Position numbers and translations under genes: made by a program
The notes under the pieces: model-generated
Database searches by the model: none
What the model was told of the DNA's origin: nothing
Seen by the model: only the letters and a program-made list of their open reading frames with translations
Part shown: in pieces, positions 10,601 to 17,540 of the stretch
How the letters are laid out: each line of letters begins with the position of its first letter
Numbering within the stretch: position 1 is the first letter of the stretch
DNA from: Elysia marginata
Taxonomy: Eukaryota; Mollusca; Gastropoda; Plakobranchidae
NCBI GenBank assembly: GCA_019649035.1
Contig: BMAT01000125.1
Location: 145,011 to 167,824, forward strand
Length of the DNA stretch: 22,814 nt
Direction: 5' to 3'

Positions 10601-11145
10601 CTCCATAGCGTGTTTTAGGGGAGGAGGTGGAGGGGTGACCTCACAGTTCAGGCAGTTCAATGAACTTCAAAGTATTCAAACTTAGAATATTCAATTGAAC
10701 TATATTCAAAATCAAATAACAATTTAACCCTGCCTATGTGATTATCAGAATTCCCATGTGATCCGGAAATTCCAGAAATCCTCGATCCAACCTATGATTT
10801 GATTTTGGATGATTCAAAGATAAATTTTGTTTCTGTTAGTTTTAAATATCTGAACTGTGCTTTAGATTGTAAATGTGAAGTCATAATCTTATCCCATACA
10901 GATTACCTTTCAGGTCATATTTATTTTTGATAGATTAAAGCTCAAACATGAATTTTAAGATATAGTTCTAAAAGATGGTTACCAGGTTAGAAAAAGTGTA
11001 GCTTTTTCTTAATTCTTCCAGATCCAAAACAGGAGTTTTCTTCTGTGGCCCAAAGCAGCTGTCAACGACCCTGCATAAGCTTTGCAACAGATACTCTAAT
11101 CTAGAGGACAAGACCAAATTTGTCTACAACAAAGAGCACTTTTGA
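1506..11145 (+). CDS. NOX2: NOX2-type NADPH oxidase (cytochrome b-245 heavy chain-like), 3' 11 exons
   Basis: This is a membrane flavocytochrome that moves electrons from cytosolic NADPH through FAD and two haems to oxygen, giving superoxide. Join of 1506-1606, 2281-2361, 2798-2918, 3555-3647, 3948-4082, 5102-5220, 6608-6644, 7686-7768, 8524-8713, 10424-10551 and 11022-11145. All junctions are GT-AG, phases agree throughout, and the sum is 1212 nt (403 residues plus TGA). Visible marks, numbered from the first visible residue: haem histidines H45 and H58, spaced 13 like H209/H222 of human NOX2; FAD motif HPFTLTS at 171-177; VGDWTE at 191-196; DGPFGTA at 221-227; nucleotide-binding GCGIGVTPF at 241-249; YGRPNW at 345-350; FCGP at 370-373; C-terminal aromatic F403. 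Human NOX2 has 570 residues, so about 165 N-terminal residues lie outside the window. There is no EF-hand or peroxidase segment in the visible part, and the closest pattern is NOX2 rather than NOX4, NOX5 or DUOX. In the family this subunit works with p22phox and cytosolic activators; none is visible here. Confidence 0.95.
2281..2361 (+). CDS. NOX2: NOX2-like exon: helix 5 with haem-ligand histidines
   Basis: The first base completes the split Arg codon to give IRRSYFE, a NOX1/2-type signature. The helix that follows reads [19 protein letters not shown]. The first histidine of HH and the histidine 13 residues later match the second haem-ligand pair of NOX2. Acceptor CATGTTTGCAG, donor GCAGG|GTAAGC. 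Confidence 0.94.
2798..2918 (+). CDS. NOX2: NOX2-like exon: third extracellular loop
   Basis: Residues 61-101, from [13 protein letters not shown] to FEGSFPD, follow the human order of an IVRGQ-type start, a C-containing loop and PQF.G.P. Two cysteines (in SICKD and GDCAVP) and WGTG sit where the human loop has C-x(n)-WG-x(n)-C-P-PQF. Acceptor GGTTTCAG, donor GAT|GTAAGT. The exon ends in phase 0. Confidence 0.92.
3555..3647 (+). CDS. NOX2: NOX2-like exon: helix 6 and start of dehydrogenase domain
   Basis: Residues 102-132. [19 protein letters not shown] is the last membrane helix with the conserved GPM-LYL-ER pattern, followed by VVITK at the membrane-cytosol boundary. Acceptor AAATTACAG, donor AAA|GTATGT, phase 0 at both ends. 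An in-frame open stretch extends upstream to an ATG at 3432 but shows no NOX similarity and is treated as intron. Confidence 0.92.
3948..4082 (+). CDS. NOX2: NOX2-like exon: FAD-binding subdomain
   Basis: Residues 133-177. It runs from [13 protein letters not shown] through PGQYI and KCPSIS to EWHPFTLTS. The HPFT motif binds FAD in the ferredoxin-reductase fold. Acceptor TTTTTCTACAG, donor TCG|GTAAGG, 45 whole codons. The spacing from PGQY to HPFT matches human NOX2. Confidence 0.95.
4642..4668. repeat. (AAC)n microsatellite
   Basis: About seven AAC/CAA units followed by an A-run, inside NOX intron 5. It is a simple repeat with no sign of function. Confidence 0.9.
4743..5014 (+). repeat. Dispersed repeat, copy in NOX intron 5
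   Basis: The stretch from TGCAAGTTTT-CGATTTTTA to ATAAACCGCTT aligns over its whole length with 16833-17124 in the same orientation. Shared blocks include AAAGCAGGAAA, GACTTAAA, AAAATTTTCCTGCTTTTTG and the CGCTT end. The copies are clearly diverged with many small indels. I see no coding potential and no terminal repeats, so the class is unknown. Confidence 0.7.
5102..5220 (+). CDS. NOX2: NOX2-like exon: FAD subdomain, VGDWTE strand
   Basis: Residues 178-216 plus a split Ser codon. [18 protein letters not shown] corresponds to the human DDFFSIHIRIVGDWTE segment, followed by EFQEAWKLP. The EFQ-AWKLP stretch is particular to the NOX2 branch rather than NOX1. Acceptor CATGGCTCTAG, donor CCCAG|GTCAGC. 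Confidence 0.95.
5240..5405 (-). mobile_element. Small pogo/mariner-like TIR element (MITE), copy A
   Basis: The copy begins 19 bp after the 3' end of the exon at 5102-5220. It ends in GGACTTGACTG, the same terminus as the copy at 8352-8506. The interior aligns along its length, with shared TTGG-A, AATTATCCAAA, GATAATCTGAAT and GAATTATCCAGG. A TA dinucleotide precedes the left end; the right TA is decayed to CTA. At about 166 bp it cannot encode a transposase and would have depended on one supplied in trans. Orientation is arbitrary. Confidence 0.65.
5540..5875 (+). mobile_element. tRNA-derived SINE in NOX intron 6
   Basis: The head, about 5546-5615, reads ATGGTAGACTCTCAGCCTTC and onward to GGGATTCGAGACT, a recognisable A-box/B-box arrangement. 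The body has AGTCTTTGTGAAAGGCTATT and ACACACATTTC, shared with the element at 8062-8235. The 3' part has CATGTAAAGAGCTTTAGAGC and AGGCGCTC and ends near a T-run at about 5864-5874. GTAAAGCGCTTTGAG-type 3' regions are common in aquatic-animal SINEs, from memory. It is degenerate and probably inactive. Confidence 0.75.
6441..6497 (+). pseudogene. Decayed tandem copy of a NOX exon and its 3' splice site
   Basis: Bases 6441-6475 match 6573-6607 at 31 of 35 positions, including the polypyrimidine tract and CTCTCAG, at a constant offset of 132 bp. The sequence after the false acceptor still resembles the real exon: ATT-xxx-GTT-xAT in both, about 14 of the first 20 bases identical. Read in the NOX frame it gives S-I-K-V-N-D-S and then TAA at 6495-6497. 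This is best explained as a local duplication whose upstream exon copy decayed. Use of this acceptor would truncate the protein before the NADPH motif. Confidence 0.75.
6608..6644 (+). CDS. NOX2: NOX2-like exon: 37-nt exon with DGPFG motif
   Basis: This short exon encodes the end of a split Ser codon and [12 protein letters not shown]. The DGPFGTA motif contacts the flavin/nicotinamide region in NOX dehydrogenase domains. Acceptor TTCTTCTCTCAG, donor GAG|GTAGGT. A near-identical acceptor with a decayed copy of the exon start sits 132 bp upstream. Without this exon the frame shifts, so it is needed for the full protein. Confidence 0.94.
6903..6917. repeat. (TC)n microsatellite
   Basis: About seven TC units after a T-rich run, within NOX intron 7. 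Confidence 0.85.
7686..7768 (+). CDS. NOX2: NOX2-like exon: NADPH-binding glycine motif
   Basis: Residues 230-256 plus a split Trp codon. [18 protein letters not shown] is the pyrophosphate-binding GxGxxP loop of the NADPH subdomain. Human NOX2 has Ala where this protein has Cys242. Acceptor ACTTTGTTTAG, donor TCTG|GTGAGT. Confidence 0.95.
8062..8235 (+). mobile_element. tRNA-derived SINE in NOX intron 8
   Basis: The head keeps a strong tRNA-like form. The D-arm GTGTTT-AGTGGT-AAACAC pairs perfectly, and the T-arm CCAGG-GTTCAACT-CCTGG pairs with a GTTCAA B-box core. I cannot draw a convincing anticodon stem or acceptor stem. The body, GAGTCCTTGAGAAAGTTTAT then ACACATTTCCTTGC, aligns with the body of the SINE at 5540-5875. 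It is therefore a SINE rather than a tRNA gene. It appears 3'-truncated relative to the other copy. Confidence 0.75.
8352..8506 (-). mobile_element. Small pogo/mariner-like TIR element (MITE), copy B
   Basis: The element is flanked by TA on both sides (8350-8351 and 8507-8508). It starts with CAGTCTACTTTCGATATCTC, and its right end, reverse complemented, starts CAGTCAAGTCCAAATTATTT. TA target sites and CAGT termini are typical of the pogo/Tigger group of Tc1/mariner elements. It aligns internally with copy A at 5240-5405. Its right edge is 17 bp from the NOX exon starting at 8524, so part of that exon's 3' splice-site region derives from or abuts the element. Orientation is arbitrary. Confidence 0.7.
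8524..8713 (+). CDS. NOX2: NOX2-like exon: NADPH subdomain core
   Basis: The first base completes Trp257. The exon continues with YRFCHDQ, then [16 protein letters not shown] (human pattern IYFYWLCRDTHAFEWF) and [10 protein letters not shown]. It has one residue more than the human YLTGWD motif, the Arg before Gly-Trp. The acceptor reads TATGTATCCAAG, with A before AG instead of the usual C, and lies 15 bp after the TA flanking a small TIR element. Donor CAG|GTGAAG. Confidence 0.93.
9305..9661 (-). mobile_element. TIR-type non-autonomous element in NOX intron 9
   Basis: Reverse complemented, this aligns almost end to end with 21285-21648. Shared landmarks in order are: a start followed by (C/T)GCxTAGC and GACxACC; TTTTTTCTATGTTTT; GCAG-TTTTTTATCTCA; TCTTTAAA; CACTCTT; GGTGGAGTAAG-like and TCTTAT blocks on the other strand; and TTTTGCCCTGCCTTGTCACC. 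The terminus is TA-CAGTCAAACTTGC, again CAGT after TA. The other end is not defined. Confidence 0.65.
10424..10551 (+). CDS. NOX2: NOX2-like exon: [14 protein letters not shown] segment
   Basis: Residues 321-362 plus a split Gly codon. [20 protein letters not shown] matches the VTGLKQKT-YGRPNWD block of NOX2, part of the NADPH-binding surface. The DDSSVYD stretch before it resembles the acidic HHDEEKD of human NOX2. Acceptor GTCTGTGCAG, donor AAGG|GTAAGA. Confidence 0.95.
11022..11145 (+). CDS. NOX2: NOX2-like terminal exon and stop
   Basis: Residues 363-403. The exon encodes [19 protein letters not shown] and ends in VYNKEHF then TGA. The FCGP cysteine motif and the C-terminal aromatic residue are conserved across NOX enzymes. 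The end is at the family's usual place, so the C terminus is intact. Acceptor TTAATTCTTCCAG. Confidence 0.96.
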
Positions 11146-11345
11146 TCTCAACACAGGTTCTAGAGGACTACAGATACTTTCATTTTTCCAACATGCACAC
11201 ATAGAGGTTACGACGTTTAATTTAAATGTAACTTGTCTTCCAAATGTGTTTATTTTGTTTCACCTCCGGGTTTGAGCTTAAGACCCAGCACACATGAGAA
11301 CAAATCAACACCTAAATAGAATAAATCCATAACACCAGCCACACT
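11146..11345 (+). other. NOX2-like 3' UTR, proximal part
   Basis: Non-coding sequence directly after the TGA. An AATAAA at 11320-11325 is the first canonical polyadenylation hexamer downstream, giving a short 3' UTR of roughly 200 nt if used. Further AATAAA motifs occur downstream, for example at 12004-12009, so longer forms are possible. The true end cannot be read from sequence alone. Confidence 0.5.
11320..11325 (+). terminator. Candidate polyadenylation signal AATAAA
   Basis: The first canonical hexamer, 175 nt after the NOX2-like stop codon. In AT-rich DNA such hexamers also arise by chance, so the support is positional only. Confidence 0.4.
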
Positions 11346-13190
11346 ATCAACATAGCGATTGCTGCTGAAACCACTGAACATCTCCTACTGCTGTGCCGCC
11401 AATTAAACCAGAAGGGAAAAGAATTTCTTCCACCCTACCCCACCATACACAACAGACTTTATGGACCCAAACTAAAGAGGACCAGCCTCTTCATTCACCT
11501 GACATTGACTGCAATAGAGTGAACAACTTGGCAGCTCAGAATCAGCAACAATAACAACAACCTCTGAGAATGAAGATTAGATGCTAAATACATGTAAATG
11601 AAACTATGAAAAGATTGCAGCAAAATAATATTTTGGAATTTCCATCTTATTAAAAAAATTTTTTTTAAGAATTGTAGAGACAAATTTCTATATACGAGTA
11701 TACGGTATCATCTTAAACTAAAATACATGAAAACCACATAAAACCATGTTACTGGTAGCCTAATTAGGTCTCTTCTGTAAATTTGTATTTTATTAGCACC
11801 ATTTCACTACCAACTCAAAACGACTCGGTTGTGTTTAAGATACCGTCAAGTTCTTATGTTTTAATTTAGGCTTTTCCCCTTGCCTAGTAATTGATTTTCA
11901 AGAAATGTCTCTCAACAAGTCTAAATGAGTCATATATTGCTATTTTCATATTACAAGGCATTGATTATTGCCATTTGCTTTAAAGTATGGAGCAAAGGTT
12001 TGGAATAAATCTTTTATTTTGTTTTAGATTTGACTCATTTGAGCTTGTTGCAAAACCATTTATGTTCTTCTTTGTCATGTTTATTAAGATATTTTTCAAC
12101 GTTTATGGGCTATACTCCCATAGTCAGTGCCTCTTGAACAAACTGACATTCAGAGCCAATACTTCAATTATCGTAACCTAAACATTTCCACATCTTTGTG
12201 AAGAGACATTTTCTCACGGCTGTCTTTTCAATAAGCTTCAGTTCTTAAACTTTTATGTAATATTGTTTCAAATCGTTTGTGTTCACCCTGTTTTTCTTGG
12301 TAGTACCGGTATCAATTTTATACTTCTGCAAAATGACACTTGCCAGCCCCTCCCCCACCCCTTTTTCTTATCCGTGCACTAAGTTCTTGAGTTACTTGTG
12401 CTTTATTGACGCATACTGTGGAATGTTACTTTATCATTTATGAGCAATTTGTGATACACTTTACGCACAGTATGTGTAGATATACAATTTTTTTTTTCAT
12501 TTATTAACCCGATGGATAATATACCTTTGAAAATTTGTGCACATTGGTGCTAATTGATTTTATACCATGTAAACTGTTTTGTAATTTGCTTGCTCATAGC
12601 GTTTTTTCCTCTACCCTCTATCTCTCTTTATCGCATTAGCTCTCCTGTAGTTAAAATTGAAATTTTGAAGAATCGCCACTTAACTTTTTCTTCTTGGCCT
12701 ATTGTCTTTTTTTGTCTGTAAAAACAAAACCATTTCTTTCACTTCCATGACATTTTCTAAATAATGCAATGATCATCAATAACATTAAAAAAGAAATGTG
12801 GAACATTTTATACATGTTCACAAGATCTTGGTTTATATGCAAAAAAGGAAAACTTAAAAATGTTAGAATTGTTATAACTTTTCTCTGGTGCCAACTTTCT
12901 TTAAGTCAATTTACATTATATGCTGATTATTTGTAATTGTATCCTTTTGTTATATATATTTTGACATTTTTAGTACTTTGTTTTAACTGATAATTTGAGG
13001 CCAGTTGGAATGACAACGGAGTTCAAATAATTCGGACTTGGATATTTCAAATAATTTTTTTATATTAAACTATATTCAGATGACCTATTTCAACCTTCTT
13101 TTGTAATGTATTTGTACTGAAACATAGATTTTAAATGCTATTTTTCCAGCTATAAGCATTGACTATTTCTCAGTCATCAGAAAAAAGTTT
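11346..13190. other. Intergenic or distal 3' UTR, no gene seen
   Basis: No frame here has protein-like composition; the longest are AT-rich Phe/Ile/Leu strings. It includes a short stretch near 13010-13060 with TTCAAATAATTCGGACTTGG, which resembles the termini of the small TIR elements. Otherwise I see nothing. Confidence 0.5.
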
Positions 13191-13215
13191 TTGTAATTTA
13201 TGGGAAGGCCGGCAC

Positions 13216-13266
13216 ATCAAACCTCTGATGTGGCTATAGCAAAAATAGCCACATCAGAGGTTTGAT
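13216..13266. repeat. Perfect 22-bp inverted repeat with 7-nt loop
   Basis: Arms ATCAAACCTCTGATGTGGCT-AT (13216-13237) and their exact reverse complement (13245-13266) flank the loop AGCAAAA. Pairing extends outward imperfectly: GGCCGGCAC upstream against ATGCGGGCC downstream, and AATTTA-type ends beyond that, giving a hairpin of roughly 90 nt in all. The outer imperfect arms suggest a foldback transposable element. A small-RNA precursor is an alternative. Confidence 0.85.
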
Positions 13267-14414
13267 ATGCGGGCCATCAATATGTAAATTTGATGTAAAC
13301 AGCTAGATGTTTTTTTTTTGAATTTTTGAAAAACTTAATTTTCATTAACATCAAAAATAAATCTTTATAAAGATATGTGACACCTCATAGGAAAACTCTA
13401 TCTAAATGCAATTTTTTTAGAATTCAGGCTTAATTTCTGCAAGGAGAAATTCAATTTAAAAAAAAACACCAGAAAACGTTGCAAATATATTTAGATTTGT
13501 TCGTAGAGTTTTTTTAGTAAGCAGAGCCCTTTTAAATTTAAAAGAATCAAAATACTATCAAATGCTTCCAGCTTAATTAGATCTGTGAAGAGATTTTTTT
13601 TTAAATTCACAAATAAAGATCGAGACATAACAAGAGCCAGGAAGAGGACAGTGGCCAATTTTTTACATATTGTTTCAATAATAATGAGAGAAGCATATCT
13701 AAAATAATAACACTGTTCATAAAAATCATATGTATAACTTGTACATAAAGCAGATTAATAATTAAATAATAACAGTAATTCTCATTCTTTATACATGTAT
13801 TTCAATTCAGACAATTGAATTAACTTCTAAAAAAATTTATCAAGAATGAAAAAAAAATTCATTAAAATGCTCTTGGAAAATAATGAACTGTTTTACATTA
13901 AGTGTCAATGACATTAATGATACATAGTCTATGGTTTTATATCTATTCTCTGGAAAATACATGTATACATGTTATTGGAATTAATCTAATTTTAAATTAT
14001 TATTTCCCTTGAACTTTGAAGTTCGAGTTTCAAGTTATTTTTTGGTATTTTTTTAACTTGTTATTGTTGTTACTGTGTTAGAAAGTTTAAAACATGGGTC
14101 CACACAAGAATTGTTGCTCACGCAAAACCTTTAAATGCTATATATCATTCCTTTTTATTAATTTTCCTGTACAGTGAGGGTGCTATACACAGGCAGTTTT
14201 GTAATACTCAAATACTGTATTATTGTATTTTTTTAAATTCCTTGCAAAATGACATTATTTATTATGATCTCTTGTAAAATGTCAGCAACTTTGCAGGTTT
14301 AGTAAAGAATGTAAGAATGGGAATGTTTTAGGACTAATCTCTAATAAAATGTGTGGAAAATTCAAAACCAGGGATCACCAGTGAACTCTTTTTTGGGCAA
14401 GGTAGTTAATTCGA

Positions 14415-14703
14415 ATAGGGAATGAGATTTCAACAAGAGTAGCAGAACTTTCCTGGTGTCTCTCCTTTATCTTATGAATACAAATATTACAATCTTTTAA
14501 AATTTATGCCACAGATATATTTTGAAGAGAAACTTTTTATTTAGCTCTATAGTTTTTAAGTTCTAGATGTCAAATCGTTTATAAAAGTAAGAAACTTACC
14601 CTACAATCTAGGTCTAGATTACAATAACCACTATAGTATTTTGGAGTGTTGTCTTCTGGAAAAGGGACGTTACTCTTGTTTTACCTCTAATCTCATTCCC
14701 TAT
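14415..14703. mobile_element. Putative MITE with inverted terminal repeats
   Basis: ATAGGGAATGAGATT at 14415-14429 is the exact reverse complement of 14689-14703. The next part of each arm, CAACAAGAGTAGC against the complement of GTTACTCTTGTT, also pairs, with a short spacer difference. The two arms enclose about 290 bp without coding potential. No target-site duplication is obvious, and no second copy is in the window. Confidence 0.5.
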
Positions 14704-14709
14704 AACTCT

Positions 14710-16400
14710 AGTGCTGAATCTAAGCCTAAAAACTCACCATTGCTCAAGGGGAATTACTCTTAGAGAATTTTTATAAGTTTCATGGAGCAGTCCCATAGAC
14801 TCAGTTCCAATTTGAAGAAAGTTCCATCCTTTCATTCTGTATTTTATTTTTCTACTATGATGTAGTAAGATGCCCTCGAATTTTGCGGGTTTAGGCAAAG
14901 ATAATGGAAACGGTTCAAATAAAGAATCTAAAAATGGGCTAACTTCCAATTAAACAGTTCCCATTTTCTACTATATTCTTTTCGTCCCCATAACGTCGCA
15001 TCATGTACATTGAGTTTGTCTTCTTTGTTTTGCAGGCTTACATTCTGCGTATCTGTGTCTAATATTCTGTCTATAAGTTTTCTGTCAACGCCTTCTCTTT
15101 ACCTTTTATCTCCTCATAACCTTTTCATCACGGTCCGCATCTCTCTTACTCTGTCTTTACATCTCTGTTTGTAATTGTCTGTCTTTCTCTTCCTCTCCCA
15201 CCTTCTCTTTTGGCACAAAACCATGAGTTGATAATCTTGATAACATACATTTAGATCTAAATTCTATAACAGAATTTTAGTTTACACCGGTAATCAGGGT
15301 TGCCTTTTTACTCTTTTAGCGTTATATCTTCCTTTATCTATTTCTTCTCCCCCTCTCCTTTTTAAAGACTTTTTACAGAGAGCATAGGCTCTCCTTTGGT
15401 GATTTTAGCTCTTTTAGTGAGGGTAAAATCAGTTCAAGACCATGGTAAGAATTACTCCTTGACTTCTTTTTCTTTTCATAAATGTAAACATGCCATTTTA
15501 CAAAACTGATGCCATGTAATATTTGTCTGCCTTTACTTTGCTATTCAGAGAATGTATTGTAATTGTATTTTCCTTTTTTGCTACCCCCCTCTCCAATGAA
15601 CTCTTCATCCTCTAGTCCAAGGTTTATTTATCTGTGCCACCTTACCTATCAATTTCATGCAAGGGCCAGTCCCCAAATCTAAACCCCAAAGATTGGAGAT
15701 GCTGCCTTTTTTTTTTTTTTTTTTACATAGCTAGTATTAGATTGAAATTTCACTTTTTATTAGAGAAGTTGCAGATTAAGACTCATCTCTTGTTTCAAAC
15801 TCTGCATAATATTGAAGAATTTTTAACCTATGTTTTTTTATGCTTCAACAAGTACAGTATATATATATGGCAATATGATAAATTGAACAATAATAAAATG
15901 CTGGAATTGTTTTCTTCCCATGTTATTGTTATCCCAAGACAAATCATTGTGGAACAAAAAAAATTCTGTTCTGTTGTCTAAAATTACAAGAACATTCTTA
16001 CTCTTGAAAACAAAGTGTATCAGTTTCATCATATCAAGCTTTGTTATACATCTATAGATATATTATATTTTAAAATACATTGTATGTATCAGGAACGCCT
16101 GCAAAGCCTTTTTTTGTGGGTAAAATACTTTCTAGCTTTCATTTACTTTGTTTCCTTTGTTCTCAATAAAATTTATGTATACAAATTACCTCTTATGCAA
16201 GATTTTTTATTTTATTTTATTTGAGGAAATCTAAGGATTTTGCTAAGTATCCACCCATTGTTCTAAATCAATGGAGTTTAGTTATCCTGAACTCTGATAT
16301 CTTGAATCTATTTTAGGATCCTAGCTGGTAGTTAACGCGAAGTTCTGATATTTTGATCTGAATTTGCTGTTCCTAGGCACTTTGACTTGAATAGGATGAC
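14710..16400. other. Intergenic AT-rich stretch, no gene seen
   Basis: Contains pyrimidine-rich sequence around 15020-15400 and an 18-base T-run at 15707-15724. The longest plus-strand frame (15634-15981) is built across this T-run and lacks any recognisable domain. It is probably chance. Confidence 0.5.
15707..15724. repeat. Poly-T tract of 18
   Basis: Uninterrupted run of T. No element attached to it is recognisable, so it may be simple slippage or the tail of a very old minus-strand retroposon. Confidence 0.85.
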
Positions 16401-16402
16401 AA

Positions 16403-16600
16403 TTAGGCGCTCAAATACTAACATTCTACAAATTTCAAGCACTGACTATAGCCAGTACTCATTTTACAGGTGGGTGGACTGAGGAAAGTGTAGATAAATC
16501 GCTTTCTTAAGGCAGTTACAACACGCGTCGTGGTTGGGAATCAAAGTCGCGACCGCCGCATCACAAGTCCAATGCTCTAACCAATGAGCCACGCTGCTCC
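16403..16600 (-). mobile_element. tRNA-derived SINE, better-preserved copy
   Basis: On the minus strand the head is GTGGCTCATTGGTTAGAGCA then GGTCGCGACTTTGATTCCCA, a clear A-box and B-box. The body has TTTCCTCAGTCCACCCACCT then GTAAAATGAGTACTGGC, and the end is TATTTGAGCGCCTAATT. It matches 224-420 throughout and is the less decayed of the two. A CORE/MIR-like middle segment is suggested by eye only. Confidence 0.8.
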
Positions 16601-16832
16601 ACAATAGGTACACATGTAATTTAGATTAAATGTGAATAGATTACTGACTGATTGAACTTTACTGGACAGTATTTAAAAAAAATTTTAGTTTCAAACACAA
16701 ATATCCCGCAACTAGTCCCAGTAAGTCCTATATAAAGAAAAATTTAATTTGAGAAAAAGCCTTTTAGAAAAAGTTACGAAGGAAACCTCATTTGAAGCTG
16801 TTGGGGATGAAGGAAAAGTTTGAATAACAGGA

Positions 16833-17124
16833 GTGCAAGTTTTCCGATTTTTAGGAGTTTCTGAGGCAAAAAAGCAGGAAAATTTGAAAAAAGTTAAGAC
16901 TTAAACTGTTTGAAATAATCCTTCCAAACTTCAGCGTTATACTTATAGAAAATCAAGCTTTTCTTTTGACTTGTAGAACTTACAGCAGTGTAATTGCATC
17001 CACCTTTTTTTAGTTGATCTATCAAAGATTCTATCTATAGGGGCAGCTATTGGTTATCAGTGCTAAGCAGAACAATTTATAGGGATGTTAAAATTTTCCT
17101 GCTTTTTGTGTATAAGGCGCTTGC
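16833..17124 (+). repeat. Dispersed repeat, second copy
   Basis: Direct-orientation partner of the NOX intron-5 repeat at 4743-5014. It shares the GTGCAAGTTTT start, GACTTAAA, the AGTTGATCTAT-like segment, AAAATTTTCCTGCTTTTTG and a CGCTTGC end. This copy is slightly longer, mainly because of extra bases around 17040-17080. Confidence 0.7.
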
Positions 17125-17414
17125 ATCGCTGGAATAAAGAGCATTTTATACTCAGAGCTTTATTTAACTAGCCATTTCTTGGTACTGTAGAACCTTTGTG
17201 TTAATGAAGGAAAAAAACAACCTATTCCTGAGGGCCTTACAATAGACACCTCTATGTGGGTTCTAGGGTGTCAACTTTGTGCAGTGAGCGCTTGTCACAA
17301 GCTTCTCCTGCTTTAAAGAAATGAAACTGCCAGTGATTAGAAGGAAAACTCAATAGGCTTCAATACATACATACGTACAAACTTTGAATTAAGAGAACTG
17401 AACATTATAAAGCC

Positions 17415-17540
17415 TGAATTATGAACTCAACTCTTACAAGCCTAAGTAAAAGTAAAAAAAAAAACTTGGATGTAGGAAACTTTGAATTAATTATGAGAAA
17501 TTGGGATTATCAAACCTCAATTTTAGAGGTTTTCATTGCG
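17415..17540 (+). mobile_element. Degenerate TIR-element fragment
   Basis: GAATTATGAACTC, TGTAG-(AAAC/ATTAC)-TTTGAATTA, GATTATCA and TTTAGAGGTTTTCATTG align in order with the right half of the element at 19670-19922. The terminal CCACTG has decayed to TCATTG. The left end is not recognisable. Confidence 0.5.

Noticed and set aside
10647..10857. Possible further TIR element in NOX intron 10 (CAGTTCAATGAACTTC ... ATATCTGAACTG)
   Set aside because: The ends are only loosely complementary, lack TA flanks, and the interior does not clearly align with the other copies.
15634..15981. 115-codon open frame on the plus strand
   Set aside because: It is built across a poly-T tract and AT-rich sequence, giving Phe/Ile/Leu-rich residues without a domain. 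An overlapping frame on the other strand is equally open, as expected by chance.
16262..16395. Sequence resembling MITE termini (ATCCTGAACTCTGATATCTT)
   Set aside because: It is too decayed to define ends or align along its length.
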